Origin: Pseudobutyrivibrio sp. OR37
GTDB lineage: Bacteria; Bacillota; Clostridia; Lachnospirales; Lachnospiraceae
Length of the DNA stretch: 38,580 nucleotides
Assembly (NCBI RefSeq): GCF_900113655.1
Contig: NZ_FOQF01000031.1
Coordinates: forward strand, 1-38,580
Direction of reading: 5' to 3'
Shown: positions 25,231 through 32,980 of the stretch, piece after piece
Position numbering within the stretch: the first letter of the stretch is position 1
How the letters are laid out: each line of letters begins with the position of its first letter
Made by a program: the position numbers and the translations under genes
The notes under the pieces: generated by a model
Seen by the model: the letters and a program-made list of their open reading frames with translations, nothing else
Databases searched by the model: none
What the model was told of the DNA's origin: nothing

Positions 25231-26535
25231 CTAGCGTAGACTTCCAAGAAATCTCAGGCTTTCCTTTGGATGTCGGCTCATATCATTTCGATCAACGCCA
25301 ATAAGTCCAAAGGTCATCTTGAATCCCTTTTGCCATTCGAAATTGTCTAGTAATGACCAATAAAAATACCCTTTAACTGGTAATCCATCATCTATACATG
25401 ATTTAATCTCATCAGTAGCAGTTTTTATGTACTCTACTCTCTCGTTATCTTCTGATGTTGCAATTCCATTTTCCGTAACAATTAAATCTCCTTTGAAGGA
25501 CTTTGCCACCTTTCGAACTACATTTCCAATTGCTTTAGGATAGTTTTCATATCCCATCTGGGTTGTTTTAACTCCATCAGGTAAACGTTCCTCCCCCTGC
25601 TCATCGAAGCATTTTCTCGTATAACATTGGACGCCGAGGAAATCATCGCCTTCAATAGCTGGAAGATAATGAAGTAATTCTTCATCCCATACTCTTTCAA
25701 CTGCTTTAGTTGATTCTGCACTATTTGATTCTTCAAGTGATTGTAAATCATGCAATGATAATGTAATTCCAACCTTTAAATCAGGCCTAGCTTCTCGAAT
25801 TGCTTTTACCGCAGCCATGTGTGCTTTCATTACAATTCGGTCTCCTTCATCTGAGCACTGTGATACAAATACAGCAACATCTCTTGGGTCTTTAAATCCA
25901 AATGCCTGTGCACTTTCCATTGCAGCTTGAATCATACGATTCTGATCCAAATTGATACCAACCTGAACCTTCGAATCTTCTTCTGCCTGTTTTTCTTCTA
26001 GAGAACGACTTGCACTCATGCGAGCCATCATGCTTTTCATCAGTCCAGCCAATTGATAACGCATATTGGCTTCATTGATGGTGCAAACATAATGAATTCC
26101 TTCTCCCAATTCTGAAACAATTCGTCCGCAGTATGCAGCAAAATCATCAATGACCTCAGGATTCTCCCATCCGCCTTTACGAATTAACCACTTAGGAGAT
26201 GTAAAGTGCATTAGAGTGATAACCGGTTCCACTCCATTTTCTACACAGCACTTAATGACATCCTTGTAATGCTCTACTTCTGCAGAATCCCATTTGCCCT
26301 CCTCTGGCTGTATTCTTGCCCACTCAACTGAAAATCGATATGCATTCAGTCCAGCATCCTTTAATAGCTTTATATCCTCTTCAAAATGATGATAATGATC
26401 TACTGCCAAACCAGAAGGTTCATCAAACATACTGTGCTCCAAATTCTCCTGAACCCAATAATCACTGTAAATATTGTTTCCTTCTACCTGATGTGCAGCT
26501 GTGGCAGCCCCCAATAAAAAACTCTTCTCAAACAT
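25231..26535 (-). CDS. GH1 beta-glucosidase/glycosidase
   Basis: This 434-residue GH1 enzyme acts in the cytoplasm (no signal peptide). It has the N-terminal signature FLLGAATAAHQVEG, FSVEWARIQPEEG, the acid/base Glu155 in TINEANM and the nucleophile Glu355 in VTENGIAT, followed by GYFYWSLLDNFEWQKGF, which holds the sugar-binding Trp residues. There is no phospho-binding Ser-Lys-Tyr pattern that I can confirm, and the importer is a symporter, not a PTS; a non-phosphorylated substrate is expected. It is the first gene of the operon, with AAGGAGG 10 bases before the ATG, and is divergent from the AraC regulator. Confidence 0.93.
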   Translation of the reverse strand: MFEKSFLLGAATAAHQVEGNNIYSDYWVQENLEHSMFDEPSGLAVDHYHHFEEDIKLLKDAGLNAYRFSVEWARIQPEEGKWDSAEVEHYKDVIKCCVENGVEPVITLMHFTSPKWLIRKGGWENPEVIDDFAAYCGRIVSELGEGIHYVCTINEANMRYQLAGLMKSMMARMSASRSLEEKQAEEDSKVQVGINLDQNRMIQAAMESAQAFGFKDPRDVAVFVSQCSDEGDRIVMKAHMAAVKAIREARPDLKVGITLSLHDLQSLEESNSAESTKAVERVWDEELLHYLPAIEGDDFLGVQCYTRKCFDEQGEERLPDGVKTTQMGYENYPKAIGNVVRKVAKSFKGDLIVTENGIATSEDNERVEYIKTATDEIKSCIDDGLPVKGYFYWSLLDNFEWQKGFKMTFGLIGVDRNDMSRHPKESLRFLGSLR

Positions 26536-26718
26536 ATTCCTTCTTCCTCCTTAGTTAAATGTTAAGTTGTGAACACATTATATTGGGATGAACAGATATT
26601 GTATTTTATTAATTTGATGTGTATTATAGTTTTATGATATTTGCTATATTTTTCCCTTTTTGCACAATTTCCTACTGCGCAAATTTATGAAAAAGTTACA
26701 ATGGGAGGCTGATATGAA
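26536..26718. promoter_or_regulatory. Divergent promoter region between GH1 operon and AraC regulator
   Basis: A minus-strand -10 (TATAAT, 26623-26628) lies about 90 bases before the GH1 start and has no good -35, as expected for an activator-dependent promoter. The regulator gene has GGGAGG 10 bases before its ATG. Confidence 0.55.
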
Positions 26719-27915
26719 ATGCTATTATCACAATTAGAATTGATTTATCAAATATATGGAGTTCCAATCTCAGTATTTGATTTAGATGGGACATGTAAGA
26801 AACTTATCCCTGATAAGAATTTTAATGGCGCTTTTAAACTATCTGATATTCCTGAATGGACACACTTTAGTTCTTTTACAAATCAAGTTTGTTGTCTTGT
26901 CTTAGATTCCCTGCTTCTATTGGGATTTATCCCAGATCTTTCAAATAAGCAGATAATCGTCTTGGGGCCTGCCACTACTGTCGAGATGAATTCTGTTTCC
27001 CTGAAACATTTTACGGGTCAGATAAGCTCCAGCTATTCAAAAGAGATTGCTTTAGCAATATCGAGTACACTTGCTTCGATGAAATTGACTGACCTACATC
27101 AATTTAAAGCTACCTTATCTCTAATAGAATCCCTATTGGGTGTGGAAATACACGATATTAAAACAATTAGCGAATACTCAACGAACTTAACTCAGATAAA
27201 TGCGCTAGAGAAAGTTACTAATGCAATTACAACAGAGATTACTTTTGACGATCATGACTACACTGACACAGATATTCAGGACAGAATTCTATTTTATATT
27301 TCTCATGGCATGGTTGAAAATCTTGAGAATCTTGTTATTCCAGAGCAATTTATGGAATCGATGAATAGATTAAATCTACGATATGCTAAAAATTCACTCA
27401 TTGTTTTGAACTCTCTCAGCCAACGTGCAGCTCTATCTGCAGGCGTGCCATTACGTTCTACTGACTCTTTAGGAAGGGCTTTTAGTGACCAGATAGAGTC
27501 CTCGCCTGATGTTGAGTCCCTAATTCAATTATCAGCAAGAATGTTCATTCCCGCTGCCTATGCAAGGTTGGTCAGAGATGTTAATATACCTGGCAACACA
27601 AGTCGTGATATTCGAACTGTAATAATATATGTTCAAAATCATTTTAGAGAACAGATAACTGTCAAGAAACTTGCTGAATTAGTGAATTTATCAGAAGAAC
27701 ATTTATCCAGAAAATTTAAATCCGAAACAGGCATGACACTAAAGAGTTTTATTGTTAAAGAAAAAATACACGAGGCAGAGGCTCTACTTCGCTTCACAGA
27801 TCTATCACTATCATCAATTTCAGAAATATTATCATTTTCATCACAAAGCTGGTTTCAAACTGCTTTCAAAAAGCAGACTGGAAAGACACCTATGGAATAT
27901 CGAAAGGAAGCCTAG
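26719..27915 (+). CDS. AraC-family transcriptional regulator
   Basis: This 398-residue regulator has an N-terminal ligand-type domain of about 290 residues (no recognised family) and a C-terminal AraC double helix-turn-helix (about 300-395): ITVKKLAELVNLSEEHLSRKF and LSLSSISEILSFSSQSWFQTAFKKQTGKTPMEYRK. It is transcribed away from the GH1-symporter-isomerase-GH78 operon and is its likely activator, with a glycoside or released sugar as effector. Confidence 0.93.
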   Translation: MLLSQLELIYQIYGVPISVFDLDGTCKKLIPDKNFNGAFKLSDIPEWTHFSSFTNQVCCLVLDSLLLLGFIPDLSNKQIIVLGPATTVEMNSVSLKHFTGQISSSYSKEIALAISSTLASMKLTDLHQFKATLSLIESLLGVEIHDIKTISEYSTNLTQINALEKVTNAITTEITFDDHDYTDTDIQDRILFYISHGMVENLENLVIPEQFMESMNRLNLRYAKNSLIVLNSLSQRAALSAGVPLRSTDSLGRAFSDQIESSPDVESLIQLSARMFIPAAYARLVRDVNIPGNTSRDIRTVIIYVQNHFREQITVKKLAELVNLSEEHLSRKFKSETGMTLKSFIVKEKIHEAEALLRFTDLSLSSISEILSFSSQSWFQTAFKKQTGKTPMEYRKEA

Positions 27916-27945
27916 TGATAGGCAATATGCCATATTTTTAAACAT

Positions 27946-27978
27946 AAAAATAGAGCTACACCATATGATGTAGCTCTA
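27946..27978 (-). terminator. Terminator of the PepSY gene
   Basis: TAGAGCTACA / TGTAGCTCTA (27951-27960 / 27969-27978) has an 8-nt loop; the minus strand continues TTTTT. The plus strand just after it carries AAGGAG and an ATG with a five-codon frame, read as chance or a relic. Confidence 0.75.
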
Positions 27979-28008
27979 AGAAGGAGAATAACTTAAATGA
28001 AAAGAAAA

Positions 28009-28308
28009 TTATAAGTCTACTTCCGAATCCAAAATCTGGCCTGTTGTCATATCGATTTCATATGTATATTCAACATGACCAACTACTAACTTAACCTCAT
28101 ATACTCTAACACCATCTTCTGTGTCATCCTCTACATGAGAATATCCAACTTCACTTTCAATATATCCTGCTTTATTAAGTGCTATTTGCAAAGCTCTATC
28201 TGCCGAAATATCCTTTTCCATCATTGCAGCCATGGCTGTCTTTGATGGTGCAGTTGATAATGCGATAACTGATAAAAGTGCTAATGAAAATACGAAAACC
28301 TTCTTCAT
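28009..28308 (-). CDS. Secreted PepSY-domain protein
   Basis: This protein of 99 residues starts at the ATG at 28308, which has GAGGAGG 8 bases upstream; the longer frame to 28383 has no signal peptide. Signal peptide 1-26 ends AMA. The mature part is a single PepSY domain: ALQIALNKAGY, a VYEVKLVVGHVEYTYEIDMTTGQIL strand block, typical of secreted peptidase-inhibitor-like proteins. It lies alone with its own terminator. Confidence 0.88.
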   Translation of the reverse strand: MKKVFVFSLALLSVIALSTAPSKTAMAAMMEKDISADRALQIALNKAGYIESEVGYSHVEDDTEDGVRVYEVKLVVGHVEYTYEIDMTTGQILDSEVDL

Positions 28309-28424
28309 ATCTGATTCCTCCTCTGTAGTAACTAAAGGATTATTTGTTATTTGATGAATAAAGAATAACATGTAGTCTGTCACACAAGTATCACATCATA
28401 AAACACAAACTACAAAGGTGTTGA

Positions 28425-28479
28425 GCTCACAGCCTTATCTGTTACCATAAGTAAAAATAAAGCCCACATTGCTGTGAGC
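28425..28479. repeat. Nested inverted repeat in the intergenic region
   Basis: GCTCACAGC (28425-28433) and GCTGTGAGC (28471-28479) are perfect arms around 37 bases. Just inside the left arm, CTTAT and ATAAG form a second stem around CTGTTACC. The core TTATCTGTTACCAT recurs near 29642-29655. It may be a remnant of a small mobile repeat. Confidence 0.4.
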
Positions 28480-28520
28480 ATTATTTTCTTTCCGTCCTTA
28501 ACTGTGAATAGTAACAAGCC

Positions 28521-28549
28521 TTGAAAATCCAATAAATAATATATATTCT
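28521..28549 (+). promoter_or_regulatory. Promoter for the GNAT relic-SGNH operon
   Basis: TTGAAA (28521-28526), a 17-bp spacer and TATTCT (28544-28549) lie about 34 bases before the first start codon, which has GAGGG upstream. Confidence 0.55.
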
Positions 28550-28582
28550 CTATGTATAAAACTAAGAAACAAGAGGGAAACT

Positions 28583-28777
28583 ATGCAAATCAGAACTGCT
28601 ACTAAAGATGATCTAGCTGCAATAGCAGATGCTAAAAGTCACGGTAGATCTGGGCTAGTTCTTACCTGTAAAGATAAGCTAATTACTTACTATTCAAAGT
28701 TTGGTTTTGTAAATGAAGGTATAAGTGAATCCGTGCATGGTAATGTCACTTGGTATCAAATGAGGTTAACCCTATGA
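28583..28777 (+). pseudogene. GNAT acetyltransferase with internal deletion
   Basis: The 64-residue product starts like a GNAT enzyme (MQIRTATKDDLAAIAD) and ends like one (LVLTCKDKLITYYSKFGFVNEG, HGNVTWYQMRL). The middle of about 90-100 residues, which binds acetyl-CoA, is missing. The frame is kept across the deletion. It still has a good promoter and ribosome binding site and overlaps the SGNH gene by 4 bases, so it probably survives as a translated leader for that gene and not as an enzyme. Confidence 0.7.
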
Positions 28778-29352
28778 GAAAACTAATTCTATTTGGTGAT
28801 TCAAATACATACGGATATGATCCAAGGGATTTCCTTGGAGGCAGATATGGTGAGGATGAACGCTGGGCTACTATTGTTCGCAACGCCCTAGCAGACCGCT
28901 TTGATGTCATCGAGGAAGGAATGAACGGTCGCCAGCTCCCATCCATAGAGTATGGCTACTTCACCAACCTTCTCACTGACCTTTCAGCAGAGGATATCTT
29001 TGTCATGATGCTTGGTACCAATGACATATTGCTAACCTACAATCCCAACGTAGAGCTAGTTGTGACAAAGCTTGATAGAATCCTAAGCTATGTCAAAGAA
29101 AACTGTAAAGCTCAGTTCATCCTAATAGCTCCACCTTACATCAAAGTAATTGAACCAGAAATGCAGCGTTACCATAATTGTTGCATAGAGATGAACCAGC
29201 GCTTCCTCAATCTAGCAAAACAATATGACATCACCGCCTTCGATGCCAGCGAGTGGAATATTGCTATGGGTTCTGATGGAGTTCATTTTTCAATTGATGG
29301 GCATAAAAAGTTTGCCGAATCTCTATTGGAAGTTTTACAAGGAATATTATGA
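28774..29352 (+). CDS. SGNH/GDSL hydrolase (esterase-like)
   Basis: This protein of 192 residues starts at the ATG that overlaps the GNAT stop (ATGA). SGNH blocks are present: GDSN with nucleophile Ser10, an EGMNGR glycine, GTND with the oxyanion Asn, and the C-terminal DGVHFSIDGH with Asp and His. There is no signal peptide, so it acts in the cytoplasm. The family hydrolyses acetyl or acyl esters; relatives of this size often deacetylate sugars. The next small gene overlaps its stop. Confidence 0.9.
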   Translation: MRKLILFGDSNTYGYDPRDFLGGRYGEDERWATIVRNALADRFDVIEEGMNGRQLPSIEYGYFTNLLTDLSAEDIFVMMLGTNDILLTYNPNVELVVTKLDRILSYVKENCKAQFILIAPPYIKVIEPEMQRYHNCCIEMNQRFLNLAKQYDITAFDASEWNIAMGSDGVHFSIDGHKKFAESLLEVLQGIL

Positions 29353-29450
29353 TGTTAACATTAAAGCAATTTGTAGCTATTACTGGATTATTATTTACAG
29401 CATTTGGAATCGGCTACAAAGTTGGCCGAGATAGCAATGCAAAGAAATAG
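29349..29450 (+). CDS. Small single-pass membrane peptide (33 aa)
   Basis: The peptide runs MMLTLKQFVAITGLLFTAFG, then IGYKVGRDSNAKK. It has one hydrophobic helix (about residues 7-24) and a basic tail facing the cytoplasm. Its first ATG overlaps the SGNH stop codon (ATGA), so translation is probably coupled. Its own stop codon lies inside the stem of the terminator that follows. The function is unknown. Confidence 0.6.
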   Translation: MMLTLKQFVAITGLLFTAFGIGYKVGRDSNAKK

Positions 29451-29482
29451 CCGTCCTGCAGCCTGGAAAACTTAGGACGGCT
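29449..29482 (+). terminator. Terminator after the SGNH operon
   Basis: AGCCGTCCT / AGGACGGCT (29449-29457 / 29474-29482) has a 16-nt loop and is followed by TAAAACGTTTTAATT. The rest of the gap to 29672 shows nothing more than the TTATCTGTTACCAT repeat. Confidence 0.6.
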
Positions 29483-29672
29483 TAAAACGTTTTAATTAAT
29501 CTAGGCCACCGTCTATCGGTAACGCCTTTTCTTATCGTCATTATATAGACAATCAAATTATTTGTAAATATATATTGTTCTTTTCTATGGTCTTGGTGTC
29601 ATTTCATTCCATCTATTATGCTTTCAAAATGTAGACTAGCTTTATCTGTTACCATTAACTTATTTCCAATCA

Positions 29673-31703
29673 TTACTCTAATACATAATCAAATGAGTTT
29701 CCTATCTGGCCTACGCCTACGCTGCCAAACTCGATACTTCCTCCATTTGCAATGCTTGCGTTCCAGTCAACCGGTGTGATTACATAATAATCACCACTTG
29801 TTGTGACATTTACATTCCAGCTAGAATCGATGTTTACCTGATTCTTATTTACCTTTAATGTCCATCCGTTAACTGTGTTTCCTGTGGCATTAGAAATCTT
29901 ATAGCTTACCTGAAAGCCGCTTCCCCAGTTATTGATTGTATAACTAAGCTCTAATCCCTTATCTGCTGGCTGTGGAACTGGTGTTGGAACTGGTGTTGGC
30001 TGAGGTGTAACTGACTGCTCAGCTACCTTCTCAAATACCCATTCCTGATTTGGATTGCCATAATATAACCACTGACATACATTGGTGCCTTCAACTTTTT
30101 TGTGCTCATAAACATCAATGTAACGCACTTCCTTAGAAGACCTTGTAGCAATAGTATAAACACCATTTGTCTTGGTATTCTTTAATAAGAACTTCTGAGC
30201 ATCTCCTCCATATGCATTGTAAATACCAATATTTGCACCATCTTCAGCAGAACCATTTGCTACATCAAGCATGAAGTCGCCAAGCTTAGATGTGAGGGTA
30301 ATATATCCGTCATTTGTATTCTTAACATACCATTTTTGGCCATCAAGGCCTCTTCCTGTTCCAATACAAACATTTGCACCAGCCTTAGCTGAATCACCTT
30401 CAACTGTAAGATACTTCTGTGAATTTGTATTCTTTAAATAATACCAGCCATCATCAATATGTGCTGTTGAATTCGTATTTACGTTTTGTCCAGATGGTGT
30501 AGGTGTTGGCGTTGGTTGTGGTGTAAATGAGCCAGGATTACCAAATGTCTCTGTAAATGCCTTTACAACTTCATCATAGGCTGGCTTTGCAACACCAATA
30601 TTTGACCAGATAAGTGGCTTTTCATTTCTAATCCATGTCTCTGCATCTGATGGTCCCCACCATGTGATACATGAAATGTTTCCACCATTCTTTTTTGCGG
30701 CGTTAATATTTTTAAACAGGCGATATGCGTAATTGTTCAAATCATAATCGCCTTTGTTTGTGATATCAAGCTCTGTGATCTGCACTTCAAATCCTGCACG
30801 AAGGAATGAGTTAAGTGCATTTGTATAATAATCTACTGAAGGAAAGCCTGTTCCAAGATGTGACTGCATGCCTACACCTGCACAAACCTTCTTCCCCTGA
30901 TTGATGTAGTTTACTAATTTTATCACATCATTGACTTCCATGTATGTATTGTAGTCGTTGTAGAAAAGCTTAACTGAATTTGTAAGCTTGTACTGCTCAA
31001 GTACCTGATATGCGTAATTAAAAGCTTTCTTTACATATACTGCGTTTGTCTTGTTGCTTCCGTAAACAGCTTCCCAACCAGAATTCTGAGCATGAAGTGT
31101 CTCATTGCACACATCCCAATATACCAGTGTGCTACCGTATTTGCCTGAATAGAAATGTCCCATTACAGACTTAACATAAAACTCAAGACGAGCATCCATA
31201 GTAGCTGTATTTACAAATCTGCCATTTCCTGAATAATTCTCTCTGAATAGCCAGGTTGGGGTCTGTGAATGCCATACAAGAGTATGACCTCTCATCTTAA
31301 GACCATTCTCATAGCAAATTTTTACTGCTTCATCAACTGTTCTAAAATCAATTTTTGGGACATAACGCTCTTTGTAATTTGAAGGAATATAGTAACCAAG
31401 ACGCTTTGCTTCATCAACCGAAATAAGAGTTGCCTGTCTGCTTCCCAAAAGGTAATCAGGCTTCATTTCATTGCCAAGTGTTACTATATTGGAATCCTTT
31501 TTGATTGCATTTACAATTCTTGAATCCCTAAGCATGTGTGTATGCACACAGTTTCCAGAATACCCATATTTTGCTCCATAGGTCTCCATTAAATTGTAGC
31601 TGGCAGCGTTGGCATCTACCTTAGACGCCATAAAAAATGTGCTGAAAACTAAGGCAAGTGCCAGTACTCTTGCCATCAGTTTTCTGATTTTGAATTTTTT
31701 CAT
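29673..31703 (-). CDS. Secreted modular xylanase GH10-CBM13-CBM2
   Basis: This 676-residue endo-1,4-beta-xylanase starts at the ATG at 31703, with AAGGAG 7 bases upstream. Signal peptide about 1-34 (ends DANA). GH10 domain about 38-380, with HTLVWHSQTPTW, acid/base Glu201 in WDVCNE and nucleophile Glu311 in ITELD. A Pro-Thr linker is followed by a ricin-type beta-trefoil (CBM13; QKWYVKN, QKFLLKN, QEWVFEK repeats, about 410-555). A second Pro-rich linker precedes a C-terminal CBM2-like cellulose-binding domain with NGWTLKV. It degrades xylan outside the cell; the esterase pair may assist by removing side groups. Confidence 0.95.
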   Translation of the reverse strand: MKKFKIRKLMARVLALALVFSTFFMASKVDANAASYNLMETYGAKYGYSGNCVHTHMLRDSRIVNAIKKDSNIVTLGNEMKPDYLLGSRQATLISVDEAKRLGYYIPSNYKERYVPKIDFRTVDEAVKICYENGLKMRGHTLVWHSQTPTWLFRENYSGNGRFVNTATMDARLEFYVKSVMGHFYSGKYGSTLVYWDVCNETLHAQNSGWEAVYGSNKTNAVYVKKAFNYAYQVLEQYKLTNSVKLFYNDYNTYMEVNDVIKLVNYINQGKKVCAGVGMQSHLGTGFPSVDYYTNALNSFLRAGFEVQITELDITNKGDYDLNNYAYRLFKNINAAKKNGGNISCITWWGPSDAETWIRNEKPLIWSNIGVAKPAYDEVVKAFTETFGNPGSFTPQPTPTPTPSGQNVNTNSTAHIDDGWYYLKNTNSQKYLTVEGDSAKAGANVCIGTGRGLDGQKWYVKNTNDGYITLTSKLGDFMLDVANGSAEDGANIGIYNAYGGDAQKFLLKNTKTNGVYTIATRSSKEVRYIDVYEHKKVEGTNVCQWLYYGNPNQEWVFEKVAEQSVTPQPTPVPTPVPQPADKGLELSYTINNWGSGFQVSYKISNATGNTVNGWTLKVNKNQVNIDSSWNVNVTTSGDYYVITPVDWNASIANGGSIEFGSVGVGQIGNSFDYVLE

Positions 31704-31736
31704 ACATCTTCTCCTTTTGTGAATTGTTGCCATACT

Positions 31737-31790
31737 TAATGCGTATTCAGACTATTTCGCCGCAGATGTCCGATATTACGCATTATTATA
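31737..31790 (-). promoter_or_regulatory. Xylanase promoter with inverted repeat at +1
   Basis: Minus-strand -10 TATAAT lies at 31785-31790 with a poor -35. Perfect 9-bp arms TAATGCGTA (31737-31745) and TACGCATTA (31777-31785) begin at the predicted start of transcription, with further partial pairing inside. It could be an operator or a 5' leader hairpin. Confidence 0.5.
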
Positions 31791-31880
31791 TTGTCTGTGT
31801 AATTATATTCTAACAACACCCCAAAAGTTACTCTTATCAAAAATTGCTTTTGAATACCTAAAAGTTGCTATTCGTAAGAT

Positions 31881-31910
31881 AAAAAACCTCCTCACTATGA
31901 GGAAGGTTTT
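31881..31910 (-). terminator. Hairpin with T6, orphan terminator upstream of the xylanase
   Basis: AAAACCT-CCTCA / TGAGG-A-AGGTTTT with a 3-nt loop; the minus strand continues TTTTTT. No minus-strand gene ends before it; it may insulate the xylanase promoter from antisense transcription. Confidence 0.6.
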
Positions 31911-31974
31911 AAACTCATCTTTATGAGGCAGATATGCTGAATGCTTTATAAAAAGCTTGGAAATTATCTTTAAT

Positions 31975-32042
31975 AATTTGTTCGATTTACAAGAATAGGT
32001 GTTCGGGTGTATTATACAGTTACGAAGACAAACGTATTTTCG
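31975..32042 (+). promoter_or_regulatory. LexA-type (SOS) promoter of the YolD-like/SRAP operon
   Basis: The -35 TTTACA (31986-31991), an 18-bp spacer and -10 TATTAT (32010-32015) are visible. A LexA-like box AGAATAGGTGTTCG fills the spacer (31992-32005), and a second, CAAACGTATTTTCG, lies at 32029-32042, close to the Bacillus consensus CGAACRNRYGTTCG. The whole element is repeated at 36527. Confidence 0.75.
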
Positions 32043-32067
32043 AATATATGAGATTGGATGAAATGAT

Positions 32068-32295
32068 ATGATTACAGATAGATACAGAAAAGTGTACGAA
32101 AGAGGTAAACCAAAGCACGCGCCTTTTGATGATTTTTCAATTAAACACCCAGCTATGGATTTATCCAGACGCGCCAAAATATTCAGCCCTTTCGACGCAC
32201 TAAAAGGATTTAACGAAGAAATCGCAAGTACAGAGCAATCTTTTGAGGCCAATTATTCTGACTTAGAGCATGTACCTGCAGAAGAATATCCATAG
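32068..32295 (+). CDS. YolD-like protein
   Basis: This 75-residue protein has the core KHPAMDLSRRAKIFSPFDAL followed by KGFNEEIA, typical of YolD-like proteins in Clostridia. Such proteins usually sit in the operon of a Y-family DNA polymerase and are thought to assist or restrain it. Here the polymerase lies 4.4 kb downstream under a copy of the same promoter. The gene is first after the LexA-type promoter, has a weak ribosome binding site, and ends inside the ribosome binding site of the SRAP gene. Confidence 0.75.
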   Translation: MITDRYRKVYERGKPKHAPFDDFSIKHPAMDLSRRAKIFSPFDALKGFNEEIASTEQSFEANYSDLEHVPAEEYP

Positions 32296-32305
32296 GAGGT
32301 TCACT

Positions 32306-32929
32306 ATGTGTACCAGATATGCACTTGATATAACTCAACCTGAATTGAAAGAAATTATAGATATTGCAAAGAACTCACGTCTCACTACTAAATTTGTAGA
32401 CACTCATGCAAGACCTCTTATCACTGATGGCGAAGTCCGCCCTACAGATATAGTTCCCGTTATAGCTCCTAATTCCAAAGGAGAAAAATGTGTATTTCCA
32501 ATGCAATGGGGATTCACTGCCCGGGATAATAAAAGATCTTTATTTAATGCAAGGCTCGAAACAGCCAGCGAAAAGCCAACATTCAAAGATGCCTGGCAAT
32601 CACATAGATGTATAATTCCAGCATCTTATTACTATGAATGGGAACATTTTAAGAGTCCAGATGGAAAAATAAAAACCGGTAATAAATATGCCATTCAGCC
32701 AACTGGCAGCTCCACCACATGGCTCTGTGGTTTATATCGCATAGAAAAAGGCTATCCTGTCTTTGTTATTCTAACTAAAGATCCAACTGAAGATCTAAGT
32801 AAGATACATGACAGGATGCCTCTTATGCTACCAAAGGATAAAATCGAAGACTGGATTAATCCTTACACAAACCCCAACGAAGTTCTACCATATGCATTAC
32901 TTGATATGGTTACAGAAAAAACTCGCTAA
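32306..32929 (+). CDS. SOS response-associated peptidase family protein (SRAP; YedK/HMCES-type)
   Basis: This protein of 207 residues has a start at 32306 set by GGAGG 6 bases upstream; it gives MCTRYAL, placing the catalytic Cys at position 2 as required after Met removal. Other conserved parts are the MQWGFTA strand, FNARLETASEKPTFKDAW (Asn and Arg), YYEWEHF (the catalytic Glu), and IHDRMPLML (the catalytic His). SRAP proteins form a covalent bond with abasic sites in single-stranded DNA and protect them. It shares the LexA-type promoter with the YolD-like gene. Confidence 0.94.
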   Translation: MCTRYALDITQPELKEIIDIAKNSRLTTKFVDTHARPLITDGEVRPTDIVPVIAPNSKGEKCVFPMQWGFTARDNKRSLFNARLETASEKPTFKDAWQSHRCIIPASYYYEWEHFKSPDGKIKTGNKYAIQPTGSSTTWLCGLYRIEKGYPVFVILTKDPTEDLSKIHDRMPLMLPKDKIEDWINPYTNPNEVLPYALLDMVTEKTR

Positions 32930-32980
32930 TGGCTCCAATTATATCGTCTTCTGCGTCTTCAATATCTTCTATTAGCTAAT

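Noticed and set aside
27979-28011. Plus-strand AAGGAG with ATG and a five-codon frame after the AraC gene
   Set aside because: It is too short and sits in the terminator region of the PepSY gene; chance or relic.
31803-32252. Minus-strand open frame of 149 codons
   Set aside because: It is antisense to the YolD-like gene and the SOS promoter, has no ribosome binding site, and its product looks random.
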